Source: Alphaproteobacteria bacterium WMHbin7 (GTDB lineage: Bacteria > Pseudomonadota > Alphaproteobacteria > Rhodospirillales > WMHbin7). From it: DNA of 32,437 bases. This document shows, piece after piece, positions 12,797-21,021 of this stretch. Positions within the stretch are counted from its first letter, which is position 1. Each line of letters begins with the position of its first letter. The notes below the pieces were generated by a model. The model searched no databases. It was given only the letters and a program-made list of their open reading frames with translations, and was not told the DNA's origin. Location of the stretch: contig PDZW01000033.1 of the NCBI GenBank assembly GCA_002753155.1, positions 1-32,437 on the forward strand, read 5' to 3'. The position numbers were made by a program, and so were the translations under genes.

Positions 12797-14562
12797 TGTG
12801 CGGCATCGCGGGCGTAGCACTTCGTGATAACGCAACGCCCGATCCGGCGATTCTGGACCGGCTGGCCAAAGCGCTGACGCATCGCGGTCCCGATGGCGAA
12901 GGGCGCTATCTGGGGGAAGGTATCGGCCTTGTTCAGGTGCGTTTGGCCATCATCGATCTCGATGGCGGCCGCCAGCCGCTTTACGAGCCCCAGGGCGCCG
13001 TGCTGGTCGGCAATGGCGAAATCTACAATTACCGCGAACTGGCCGCCGATCTTCCCGATGTGACCTTCAAGACCGGTTCCGACTGCGAGCCGCCCTTGCA
13101 TTTGTGGCGCCGGGCCGATTCCAGCTATGCGCAGCGCCTGCGCGGCATGTATGCCCTGGCGATCTATGATCCGGCCTCAAGGCGCCTCACCCTTTCGCGC
13201 GATCCCTTCGGCATCAAACCGCTCTATTGGGCCGAGACGGCCCAAGGTGTCGTGTTTGCCTCCGAGGCCCAGGCCCTGATTGCCGCCGGTCTGCTCAAAG
13301 CCAGGGAAAATCCCAAAGCCAGGGACGAATTGTTGCAGCTTCAATTCACCACCGGGGCCGAAACCATTTTTTCCGGCATCCACCGGCTTTTGCCGGGTGA
13401 GACGCTGGTGATCGAAAAGGGGCTTGTCGCCCAGCGTCACCGGCTGAACGCTCTGCCCGCAGCGGGGATTTTGAGCAGCACCACCGACCAGTTTCTCTAT
13501 GAACTCGATCGGGTTCTGGCGGAAAGCGTTTCCTTTCATCAGCGCTCGGACGTGCCCTATGGCATGTTTCTTTCGGGTGGCATCGACAGCTCGGCCTTGC
13601 TGGCTTTGATGGCGCGCCTGAACGAGCGCCCGGTGCTGGCCTTCACCGCACATTTTCCTGGTTCGGGTGCAAAGGACGAACGGGGCATGGCGGCGCGTGT
13701 GGCCAAGGAGATGAAGGCCGAGCGGATCGACGTTGCCTTTACCGAGGATGATTTCTGGCAATTGGCGCCCGAGGTGGCGGCCGCCATGGATGACCCGGCC
13801 GCCGATTATGCCTGCCTTCCCACCTACAAATTGGCGCGGGAAGCCAGAAAACACGTCAAGGTCATTTTGTCGGGCGAGGGCGGCGATGAGCTTTTCGCAG
13901 GCTATGGCCGCTACCGCCAAGCCAACCGTCCCTGGCCTTTCAGGCGGTCAATGCGCCGCCATGGCACCTTCGACAATCTGGGAGTCTTGCGCGAAAATCC
14001 GTTGCATTGGCGCGATGGCATCGCCGCCAGCGAGCGCCAGGAAGCGCTTCAGGGTCGCACCAGGCTGCAAATCGCCCAGGCAGTGGATTGCGCCGATTGG
14101 CTTCCCAACGATCTGTTGACCAAGCTTGATCGTTGCCTGATGGCGCACGGCGTCGAAGGGCGCGTTCCCTTTCTCGATCCCCATGTGGCGGCCTTCGCCT
14201 TCAAGCTTCCGGACGCCATGAAGATTCATAAAGGGCTGGGCAAATGGGCCTTGCGGCTTTGGCTGGATAAGGTGCTGCCCCCCTCCGGGGCTTTCGAGAA
14301 AAAGCGCGGCTTCACCGTGCCGGTCGGCGATTGGATTGCGGCCAAGGGGCATCTTCTGGGGCCTTTGGTGGCATCGCAGCCCGCCATCCGCGCTTTGTGT
14401 CACCCCAAGGAAGTCGAGCGACTTTTCGCTCATGCCCATCAGCAGGGCTTTGCCGCCTGGACGCTTCTCTTCTATGCTCTGTGGCATGGACGGCATATGC
14501 TGGGCCATCGCCCTGAAGGCGACGTATTTGACAATTTGGATGCGATGAGATGTTCGACCTGA
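12796..14562 (+). CDS. asnB: Glutamine-hydrolysing asparagine synthase-type amidotransferase
   Basis: 588 residues with two complete domains. The N-terminal Ntn glutaminase has the nucleophile Cys2 (MCGIAG), HRGPDGEG (29-36), GNGEIYNYRE (72-81) and GSD (94-96). The C-terminal synthetase has the pyrophosphate loop SGGIDSS (260-266) and SGEGGDELFAGYGRY. The reaction class is ATP-dependent transfer of glutamine ammonia to a carboxylate. In polysaccharide operons such AsnB paralogues are thought to amidate uronic acids or related sugar acids, which fits this position between glycosyltransferases; plain asparagine synthesis is the alternative. It shares a base with the upstream stop (TGATG) and overlaps the next gene by 13 bases. 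Confidence 0.88.
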   Translation: MCGIAGVALRDNATPDPAILDRLAKALTHRGPDGEGRYLGEGIGLVQVRLAIIDLDGGRQPLYEPQGAVLVGNGEIYNYRELAADLPDVTFKTGSDCEPPLHLWRRADSSYAQRLRGMYALAIYDPASRRLTLSRDPFGIKPLYWAETAQGVVFASEAQALIAAGLLKARENPKARDELLQLQFTTGAETIFSGIHRLLPGETLVIEKGLVAQRHRLNALPAAGILSSTTDQFLYELDRVLAESVSFHQRSDVPYGMFLSGGIDSSALLALMARLNERPVLAFTAHFPGSGAKDERGMAARVAKEMKAERIDVAFTEDDFWQLAPEVAAAMDDPAADYACLPTYKLAREARKHVKVILSGEGGDELFAGYGRYRQANRPWPFRRSMRRHGTFDNLGVLRENPLHWRDGIAASERQEALQGRTRLQIAQAVDCADWLPNDLLTKLDRCLMAHGVEGRVPFLDPHVAAFAFKLPDAMKIHKGLGKWALRLWLDKVLPPSGAFEKKRGFTVPVGDWIAAKGHLLGPLVASQPAIRALCHPKEVERLFAHAHQQGFAAWTLLFYALWHGRHMLGHRPEGDVFDNLDAMRCST

Positions 14563-15872
14563 TCGTCAAAGGCGGCATTGCCGTCACGCCGAACGGCACC
14601 GAGGCGGTGGATATCGGCCTTAAGGATGGCCGTATCGCTGCGCTGGGGTCGCTCGATGTCAGCAAGGCCCAGCAGACCATCGATGCCAAGGGCCTGCATG
14701 TGCTGCCCGGCGTGATCGACAGCCAGGTGCATTTTCGCGAGCCGGGGGCCGAGCATAAGGAAGACTTGAGCACCGGCACGGCAGGGGCGGCCTTGGGCGG
14801 TGTCACCGCCATTTTCGATATGCCCAACACCAAGCCATCGACCACAACACCCGAGGCCTTGGCCGACAAACTGGCCCGCGCCAAGGGCCGGGCCTGGGTC
14901 GATCATGCCTTCTATCTGGGGGCTTGCGCTGAGAATGTGGATCAGTTGGGGGAATGGGAACGCCTTCCCGGCTGTGCAGGCGTGAAACTGTTCATGGGCT
15001 CGTCCACCGGCACGCTGTTGGTCGATGATGCCGAAACATTGCTGCGCGTTCTAAAGGGTGGCTCTCGGCGCATGGCCGTGCATGCCGAGGACGAGGCCCG
15101 CTTGAAGGAACGTCGTCCTCTGGTCGATGTGCCAAGCGCTTCGCCCGCCCTGCATCCGGTCTGGCGCGACGAAGAGACGGCGCTGCTGGCGACCAAGCGT
15201 CTGCTGGATCAGGCCCGCACGGCTAATCGGCGTGTGCATGTGCTGCATATCACGACGGCTGAAGAGCTTGAGAGTCTGGCGCAGTACCGGGATGTGGCCA
15301 GCGTCGAGGTGACGCCCCAGCATCTGACCCTAGCTGCACCTGAGTGCTATGAGCGCCTGGGCACCTATGCCCAGATGAATCCTCCCATCCGGGGCGAACG
15401 CCACCGTGAGGCTTTGTGGGCGGCGGTGCGTCAGGGGCTGGTCGATTGCCTGGGCTCCGATCATGCCCCGCACAGCCACGAGGAAAAGGGACAGCCCTAT
15501 CCGAAAAGCCCCTCGGGCATGCCGGGCGTTCAGACCCTGGTGCCTTTGATGCTGGATCATGTGAATGCCGGAAGATTGAGCCTGGAGCGTTTCGTCGATC
15601 TAACCAGTGCGGGGCCAGCGCGTCTGTTCAATCTGGTGGGCAAGGGGCGCATCGCTTTGGGCTATGACGGCGATCTGACCCTGGTGGATATGAAGGCGCG
15701 GCGCACCATCACCCATCAATGGATCGCCAGCCGCTGCGGCTGGACGCCCTTTGACGGTATGAGTGTCACCGGCTGGCCGATGGCAACGCTGATCCGGGGC
15801 CGTGTGGTAATGTATGAGGGGCAGCTTCAAGGCACGCCCGAAGGTCAACCCCTGCGCTTTGCCGGATGCTGA
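14550..15872 (+). CDS. Dihydroorotase-family amidohydrolase lacking one metal-ligand His
   Basis: A 440-residue cyclic amidohydrolase. Visible motifs are LPGVIDSQVHFREPG (52-66), GVKLFMGSSTG with the usually carboxylated Lys146, VHAEDEA (H178), VHVLHITT (H230, H233), QMNPPIR (N277) and GSDHAPH (D304). In dihydroorotases, hydantoinases and allantoinases the first motif is HxH; here it is Q59-V-H61. I recall an alphaproteobacterial dihydroorotase subgroup with this substitution, so it is not a sequencing slip, but two-metal catalysis may be altered. Nominal function is N-carbamoyl-aspartate/dihydroorotate interconversion for pyrimidines. Its location between asnB and a glycosyltransferase, with overlapping ends, leaves open a role on a different cyclic amide. 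Confidence 0.82.
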   Translation: MFDLIVKGGIAVTPNGTEAVDIGLKDGRIAALGSLDVSKAQQTIDAKGLHVLPGVIDSQVHFREPGAEHKEDLSTGTAGAALGGVTAIFDMPNTKPSTTTPEALADKLARAKGRAWVDHAFYLGACAENVDQLGEWERLPGCAGVKLFMGSSTGTLLVDDAETLLRVLKGGSRRMAVHAEDEARLKERRPLVDVPSASPALHPVWRDEETALLATKRLLDQARTANRRVHVLHITTAEELESLAQYRDVASVEVTPQHLTLAAPECYERLGTYAQMNPPIRGERHREALWAAVRQGLVDCLGSDHAPHSHEEKGQPYPKSPSGMPGVQTLVPLMLDHVNAGRLSLERFVDLTSAGPARLFNLVGKGRIALGYDGDLTLVDMKARRTITHQWIASRCGWTPFDGMSVTGWPMATLIRGRVVMYEGQLQGTPEGQPLRFAGC

Positions 15873-16735
15873 GATTAGGCCCACCCCGCTTAAGCTTCGT
15901 CATTCCCGCCTGGAATCAGGAACGTTTCCTGGCGGCATCGGTGGGCAGTGCGCTTTCCCAGACGATTCATGACATCGAAGTAGTGGTGGTGGACGATGCC
16001 AGCACCGATGCCACACCCCATATCCTGGCCGCTATCGACGATCCGCGTCTGGTTGCCCTGCGCTCGGAGAAAAATCTGGGGCCGGGCGGGGCCAGGAATC
16101 TGGGGCTGGAAGCCGCCCAGGCGCCCATCATCGCCTTTCTCGATGCCGACGACGTGGCCGCCCCCGAACGGGCCGAACGACAATTGGCCTTTTTCGCAAC
16201 CCATCCCGATCATGTGCTGCTGGGCTCGGCTTATGGCGTGATCGACGAACAGGATCATGTGTTGCGCATCGAGCGCCCGTTTGAGACCGAGGATACCGCC
16301 CTTCGTTTCACCTCTTTGTTTCTTAGCCCGGTGCATCTGACCACATCGGCCATCCGGGCCGATGTCGCCAGAGCCCAGAATGTCGCCTTCCCCACCGATG
16401 GTCGCATCGTCGAGGATTACCGTTTCGTCTCGGCCCTGATCCGTTATGGAGAGGTGGCGAATCTTGCCGATGTGCTGACCTATTACCGCAGGCACGAGGC
16501 GATGACCTCGCGCCTGTTCGAGCGTGAAGGCTGGCAGGGTTTTGCCGAAGCCTCGGCGGCCAACATTAGCGCCCTGGGAGTCGATTGCGACGCCTCCCTG
16601 GCGGCGCGCCTTGCCCAGGTGCATCTGGCGAAATTGTCGGGGGCAGCTGTGCCCGAAGGCGAGACACTGGTCGAGCAACTCTACGAAACCTTGAAGCAGT
16701 TGTTCGAGGCAGCCAAATCGCTCAAAAATGAATAG
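15866..16735 (+). CDS. GT2 (GT-A fold) glycosyltransferase
   Basis: A 289-residue family 2 transferase: LSFVIPAWNQERFLAASVGS at 9-28, VVVVDDASTDAT at 38-49, GPGGARNLGLE and the metal-binding IIAFLDADDVAAPERAERQ (about 88-106, DAD). The C-terminal part has the RIVEDYRFVSALI helix and a YYRRHEAMTSR segment typical of O-chain or capsule transferases, then a helical tail. The start overlaps the stop of the previous gene by seven bases. It is the last gene of the operon; no intrinsic terminator is visible before the chemosensory promoter at 16797. The sugar is unknown. Confidence 0.86.
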   Translation: MLRLGPPRLSFVIPAWNQERFLAASVGSALSQTIHDIEVVVVDDASTDATPHILAAIDDPRLVALRSEKNLGPGGARNLGLEAAQAPIIAFLDADDVAAPERAERQLAFFATHPDHVLLGSAYGVIDEQDHVLRIERPFETEDTALRFTSLFLSPVHLTTSAIRADVARAQNVAFPTDGRIVEDYRFVSALIRYGEVANLADVLTYYRRHEAMTSRLFEREGWQGFAEASAANISALGVDCDASLAARLAQVHLAKLSGAAVPEGETLVEQLYETLKQLFEAAKSLKNE

Positions 16736-16785
16736 CCAGAAAAATTTTGTGGATAAGCGAGAAAGCTGTCCGGGCGACAAATCTG

Positions 16786-16824
16786 TTTTCGCGATGTTAA
16801 ACTTAGCGAAAATAGGGGTATCAT
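16786..16824 (+). promoter_or_regulatory. Predicted promoter and inverted-repeat operator of the chemosensory operon
   Basis: TTAAAC (16797-16802) and TATCAT (16819-16824), spaced by 16 bases, form a plausible sigma70-type promoter with a start near 16831. A perfect 7-base inverted repeat, TTTTCGC (16786-16792) and GCGAAAA (16806-16812), brackets the -35 with arms 20 bases apart centre to centre, as expected for a dimeric regulator. The cheW start at 16856 has AAGGAAA upstream. Confidence 0.42.
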
Positions 16825-16855
16825 CCCGTTAATTGTTTTTCTTAAGGAAAACCTG

Positions 16856-17356
16856 ATGGGACGGACGGATCAAGACATTGGCACTTTGCTCGTCTTTTCA
16901 GAGGGAAAGACAGTCTGTGCCCTTGCTTCCAACGAGGTGCAGGAAGTGGTTTTCCTGCCCGAGCTTTTGCATCCGCCCGGCATGCCATCCCTTCTGGAAG
17001 GGGTCATGACACTGGATGGAATGGCTGTCCCGGTCATCCGTCTGGCGGCGCTTTTGGGAATTCAGGCCCCTGCCATCGGGGTCTATACCCCCGTGATTGT
17101 TCTGAAGGATGCCAAGGCGGCCTTGCTCGTGGAGCGGGTCGAAGATGTTTTCCAACCCGTTCGGGCAGATCTGGTTCCGGCCAAGGATGGTCAGTCTTTC
17201 AACGGCTGCGTGATTGCCGAGACCCGCCATAAGGAAAAAGACATCTACGTCCTTTCCGTTGATCGCCTTCTGCTCGAGGAGGAAAAGACTCGTCTGGCCG
17301 AGTTCAAGGCTTTGGCAGAGGAACGGCTTAACCGGCAGGGCTTGGCCGTTTCATGA
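16856..17356 (+). CDS. cheW: CheW-like coupling protein (first copy)
   Basis: A 166-residue cytosolic CheW-fold adaptor that links a methyl-accepting receptor to CheA. The double beta-barrel pattern is seen in LLVFSEGKTVCALASNEVQEVV, the GVMTLDGMAVPVIRLAALLG core (49-68, the family's LNLRGxVxPVIDL equivalent) and PVIVLKDAKAALLVERVEDV. A charged helical tail follows residue 135. First gene of a seven-gene operon; its stop overlaps the cheR start (ATGA). Together with the second CheW (18759) it brackets cheR, the same order as wspB-wspC-wspD in Wsp systems. Confidence 0.88.
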   Translation: MGRTDQDIGTLLVFSEGKTVCALASNEVQEVVFLPELLHPPGMPSLLEGVMTLDGMAVPVIRLAALLGIQAPAIGVYTPVIVLKDAKAALLVERVEDVFQPVRADLVPAKDGQSFNGCVIAETRHKEKDIYVLSVDRLLLEEEKTRLAEFKALAEERLNRQGLAVS

Positions 17357-18762
17357 CCAAGGCCCTTCGCACTCGGCCCCTGGTGTTGGATGATCCTTTG
17401 TTTCCCGACCTCAAGGACAGGATCATTCACAAGACGGGGCTGGCTTACTACCAGGACAAGGATGCCGATCTGGCGCGCATTCTGGCGGGGCGTCTGAGCG
17501 CCCTTGGGCTTCAGGGTTGCGGCGCCTATGCCGATTGCCTGTCGGGTTCCCGGGGGCAGGCTGAAATGGACGAACTGGTCTCGGAATTGACCATCGGCGA
17601 GACCTATTTCTTTCGACATCCCGAGGTGTTTTCGGCCCTGCGCCACTCGATTCTTCCCGAAATCATTGCCGCCAACCGGGAAAGCAGGACCTTGCGCATT
17701 TGGAGTGCTGGCTGCTCGACGGGAGCCGAACCCTACTCCATTTCCATTCTGCTCAAGGAACATTTCTCAGCAGAGTTGGCGGGATGGCAGGCCGTGGTAA
17801 CAGGTACGGATATCGATAAGAAATATCTGGCCTTTGCCAGCCGAGCCCAGTATCAGGAATGGGCTCTGAGGGCAACGCCCGAGCCCGAGCGCAGCCGATA
17901 CTTCGAACAGACCCCATCGGGTTGGCAATTGCGCCCGGCATTTCGCAAACATGTCTCCTTCCATCACCACAACCTGATCAGGGATGCTCTGCCCAATTCC
18001 AAGCTGGGCTTGCAAGAACTCGACATCATCTTGTGCCGCAACGTGGCGATTTATTTCAGCCGCGACCAGATCAATGATCTGATGAATCGGTTTCATGCCA
18101 GCCTCAATCCGAATGGCTGGCTGATTACGGGGCCAGCGGAAATCGGCATGGACAGGCCGGGAGGCTTTCAGCCGGTCAACCTGAACGGATTAATCGTCTA
18201 TAGAAAATCAGATCAGCCTGTTGCCGGAGCGGCCCCCGTCTGGACGGCGCCGGTTCTTGCCTATCCTGCCCTGCAGACCGAGCCGACAGAGCCTTTGGCT
18301 CAATCCGAGAGCTTGGTTGCCGATGTCGTGCCGACGGTTCAGGAGACATCTGCGGAAGATGCGGCCAGCCAGGAGCGGGAACTGATGCGTCTGGCCGACC
18401 GGGGGCAATGGGTGGCGGCGCTGGGGTTGGCCAGGAGGGTGATCGAGCGGGCGGACAGCACGCTTGAGGCTCGTCTTAAGGCCATTCAGGTTCTGGCCGA
18501 GGCCGGAGACATGGAGCAGGCCGTGCAGACGCTCAAGCGCCTGCTCTTCATTGACCGGCGCTGTCTGTTGGCTCACTATCACCTGGGGCTTCTTCTCAGC
18601 AGCCAGGGGGATCGGAGAATGGCTCGCAAGGCCTTCATGAATGCCTATGATCTGGCTGTCGCCCAGCCCGTGGATGAGCCGGTTCCGGGGGGCGAGGGCC
18701 TGTTGGCCGGACAGCTTGCCGACATGGCGCTGCTGCGTTCGAAGCATGAGGACGCGTTATGA
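17353..18762 (+). CDS. cheR: CheR chemoreceptor methyltransferase with C-terminal TPR region
   Basis: Methylates receptor glutamates using S-adenosylmethionine. 469 residues, longer than E. coli CheR. The CheR N-domain and catalytic domain (about 10-290) contain TIGETYFFRHPEVF (80-93), IWSAGCSTGAEPYSI (116-130, SAM loop), TDIDKKYLA and LDIILCRNVAIYF (223-235). A Pro/Glu-rich linker is followed by TPR-like helices (about 340-455). This WspC/FrzF-type architecture is common in alternative chemosensory systems, where the TPRs help target the receptor. The receptor here has no NWETF-like C-terminal pentapeptide, consistent with recruitment through the TPR instead. ATGA overlaps couple it to both flanking cheW genes. 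Confidence 0.94.
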   Translation: MTKALRTRPLVLDDPLFPDLKDRIIHKTGLAYYQDKDADLARILAGRLSALGLQGCGAYADCLSGSRGQAEMDELVSELTIGETYFFRHPEVFSALRHSILPEIIAANRESRTLRIWSAGCSTGAEPYSISILLKEHFSAELAGWQAVVTGTDIDKKYLAFASRAQYQEWALRATPEPERSRYFEQTPSGWQLRPAFRKHVSFHHHNLIRDALPNSKLGLQELDIILCRNVAIYFSRDQINDLMNRFHASLNPNGWLITGPAEIGMDRPGGFQPVNLNGLIVYRKSDQPVAGAAPVWTAPVLAYPALQTEPTEPLAQSESLVADVVPTVQETSAEDAASQERELMRLADRGQWVAALGLARRVIERADSTLEARLKAIQVLAEAGDMEQAVQTLKRLLFIDRRCLLAHYHLGLLLSSQGDRRMARKAFMNAYDLAVAQPVDEPVPGGEGLLAGQLADMALLRSKHEDAL

Positions 18763-19370
18763 GGGCGAAGACTGAGGCAAAAGCGATCGATTGGAATTTG
18801 GTCAGGAGCCGACTGGACGCCAGCAATCGAGCCCTTGCCCTGGCGCTTGAGCCCGACGAAGGGGTTGTCGAGGCCATTCGCAGGCATCGGGCCGCCTATC
18901 TGGCCACGCGCTCTGTCCAGGACGTCAGCAAGGCGGGAGTGCCCGTGCTGGTCATTGCCGTCGAGGGCGAACGCTATGCCGTCGATCTCGAGCATTTGGC
19001 GGAAATCACCGGGCCCGTCGTCTGCACACCTGTTCCAGGCCTTGGGGGCGCTCTTCTTGGGTTGACCAGTCTTCATGGTGAAATTCGCCCGGTTCTCGAC
19101 CTGGTGTCCCTGCTGGGCATTCCCCGTCAGGGCGTTGCCGACCGCAAGCCGGGGGCCGTCGTCTTTCTACGCGGGCGGCAAAGTGAAATCGGCATTGCCG
19201 TGCAGAAACTGGAAGGCCTTGAAACCATCGACACCTCACAACTTGAAAGCACAGCGCCAGACGGTGCTGGCATGCCGAGGCGATACATCAAGGCCATTAC
19301 CCGCGATATGTTGGCGGTGATCGATGTTCCTGCCTTGCTGGCCGGAGCCGGAATCGGTCTTGATCCGTGA
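18759..19370 (+). CDS. cheW: CheW-like coupling protein (second copy)
   Basis: 203 residues; an N-terminal helical extension (1-60) precedes the CheW fold: VPVLVIAVEGERYAVDLEHLAEI, then GLTSLHGEIRPVLDLVSLLG, then AVVFLRGRQSEIGIAVQKLEGLE. Equivalent to WspD, the CheW that follows the TPR-containing CheR. Having two different CheW proteins in one operon suggests distinct array positions or receptor types. ATGA overlap with cheR; the receptor gene follows after 28 bases with its own strong AAGGAAAGG ribosome site. Confidence 0.88.
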   Translation: MRAKTEAKAIDWNLVRSRLDASNRALALALEPDEGVVEAIRRHRAAYLATRSVQDVSKAGVPVLVIAVEGERYAVDLEHLAEITGPVVCTPVPGLGGALLGLTSLHGEIRPVLDLVSLLGIPRQGVADRKPGAVVFLRGRQSEIGIAVQKLEGLETIDTSQLESTAPDGAGMPRRYIKAITRDMLAVIDVPALLAGAGIGLDP

Positions 19371-19398
19371 AAATTGGACTTAAGGAAAGGGAAAGCGC

Positions 19399-21021
19399 AT
19401 GAACGGGCAGACGAGCGTCAAACTCTTGGGACGGTTTTCCATCGCCCAGAAACTGGGCCTTGCGGCCGCCTGCGGCATGGCCACGATCGCCATCATCGTC
19501 GGCTATACCTTTTTCGCCGTCGATGCCCATCGATGGGACGGTAACGTCATCGACCTGGCGGGACGCCAGCGCATGCTTATCCAAAGTGCTGCCAAGGATG
19601 TTCTTTTGAATGCCGCCGGAGCGCAGGCTTCTCCGGATGCAGCACTCAAGGCCTATGAGCAAACGCTGGAAGCTCTGGTGAACGGCGGAACTGCCGTCGA
19701 GAATCTTGCCACGGGATCAACCATCGTTCTGGCTCCAACTGGGCTTGCAGACGCCCAGTCGTCCTACGCCCGCCAAAAAGCCTTGATTCAGGAATTCAGA
19801 ACCGTGGCTGCGGCCTACATGTCTCTGCCCGCTGCTGATTCCAGGCGCGCTGCCAAACTGAGCGAACTGACACAGGTCACCCAGTCGCTTGCCGTGGCTG
19901 CGGACGAATTCGTGCAGAACATCGACGCGCAGGCGGACAGAAAACTTGGCGTCGTGATGCGCAACGACATCTTGTTGGGCATGTTGGCCAGCCTTGGCGC
20001 CATCATCATGACCCTGGTCATTGGCAGAAACATTGTCCTACCGCTGAAAGCCTGCGTCGCCAGATCCTGGGACATCGCCGAGGGAAATCTGAAGGTCGAG
20101 CCTCTGCCCGTGCTCTCCCAAGACGAGATCGGCATGCTGTCATCTGGCTTCAACAACATGGTCGAGTCCTTGCGTGACATCGCGGCCCGAACGCGCACGG
20201 TCACGGAAAATCTCAATGCCTCGGCAGCTGAAATCTTTGCCACGACCAAGGAACAGGCAGCGGCCACGCGCCAGCAGGCAGCGGCCGTTCAACAGATCAC
20301 AGCCACAGTCGAAGAAATCAACCAGTCCGGCAAGCAGGTGGCCGAACGGGCCAAACAGGTTTCGGGTTCGGCGCAATCCATGACCAACGCCAGCAATCTT
20401 GGCCTTCAGGCGGTTGAATCCATCGTCAAGGCAATGGAAGGCATTCGTCATCAGGCAGGCACCGTCGCCGACAACATCGTTACGTTGAGCGAGCGCACCC
20501 AGGCCATTGGCGAAATCATCGCCACCGTCACCGATATCGCCGAGCAATCGAATCTGGTCGCACTCAATGCCGCCATCGAGGCGGCGGATGCCAGGGAGGA
20601 CGGGCGTCGCTTCGCCGTGGTTGCCAACGAGATCAAGAATCTGGCAGATCAGGCCAAGGACGCCACAAGACGCGTGCGTAACATCCTTGAGGAAATCCAG
20701 CGCGGCATCAATACCTCGGTTCTGTTGACCGAAGAGGCGATGAAGCGCGTCGAATACGGGCGCGAGAAAGTAACAGTGGCCGACGAGGCCATTCGCAAGA
20801 TGACTGCGAATGTCGCGGAAAGTGCCAATGCCTTCCAGCAAATCGGAGGGGCTACCAACCAGCAGCAGATTGGATTCGAGCAAGTGGTGCAAGCCCTTCA
20901 GGAAATCCGTCAGGCCAGCCAGCAGACCGCCAGTTCGACCGGTCAGCTTGAATCGGCGGCGGGCGGGTTTAATGGCCTTAGCCAGGAATTGCGAGCCGTG
21001 ATCGAGAAATACCGCGTGTAA
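19399..21021 (+). CDS. Methyl-accepting chemotaxis protein with PilJ/NarX-like sensor
   Basis: 540-residue transmembrane receptor. TM1 about 22-43, periplasmic domain 44-190, TM2 about 191-213, HAMP about 213-265, then a cytoplasmic signalling coiled coil. The periplasmic part starts with IDLAGRQRMLIQ (51-62), the hallmark of the type IV pili/NarX-type four-helix sensor (the 'P-box' region that binds nitrate in NarX). The hairpin tip (about 381-411) reads EQSNLVALNAAIEAA, then DAREDGRRFAVVANEIKNL, diverging from the canonical EAARAGExGRGF at three positions. Gln/Glu-rich heptads flank the tip and could be methylation sites. No CheR-binding pentapeptide at the C-terminus (EKYRV). Input receptor of the operon; its stop shares one base with the cheA start. 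Confidence 0.93.
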   Translation: MNGQTSVKLLGRFSIAQKLGLAAACGMATIAIIVGYTFFAVDAHRWDGNVIDLAGRQRMLIQSAAKDVLLNAAGAQASPDAALKAYEQTLEALVNGGTAVENLATGSTIVLAPTGLADAQSSYARQKALIQEFRTVAAAYMSLPAADSRRAAKLSELTQVTQSLAVAADEFVQNIDAQADRKLGVVMRNDILLGMLASLGAIIMTLVIGRNIVLPLKACVARSWDIAEGNLKVEPLPVLSQDEIGMLSSGFNNMVESLRDIAARTRTVTENLNASAAEIFATTKEQAAATRQQAAAVQQITATVEEINQSGKQVAERAKQVSGSAQSMTNASNLGLQAVESIVKAMEGIRHQAGTVADNIVTLSERTQAIGEIIATVTDIAEQSNLVALNAAIEAADAREDGRRFAVVANEIKNLADQAKDATRRVRNILEEIQRGINTSVLLTEEAMKRVEYGREKVTVADEAIRKMTANVAESANAFQQIGGATNQQQIGFEQVVQALQEIRQASQQTASSTGQLESAAGGFNGLSQELRAVIEKYRV

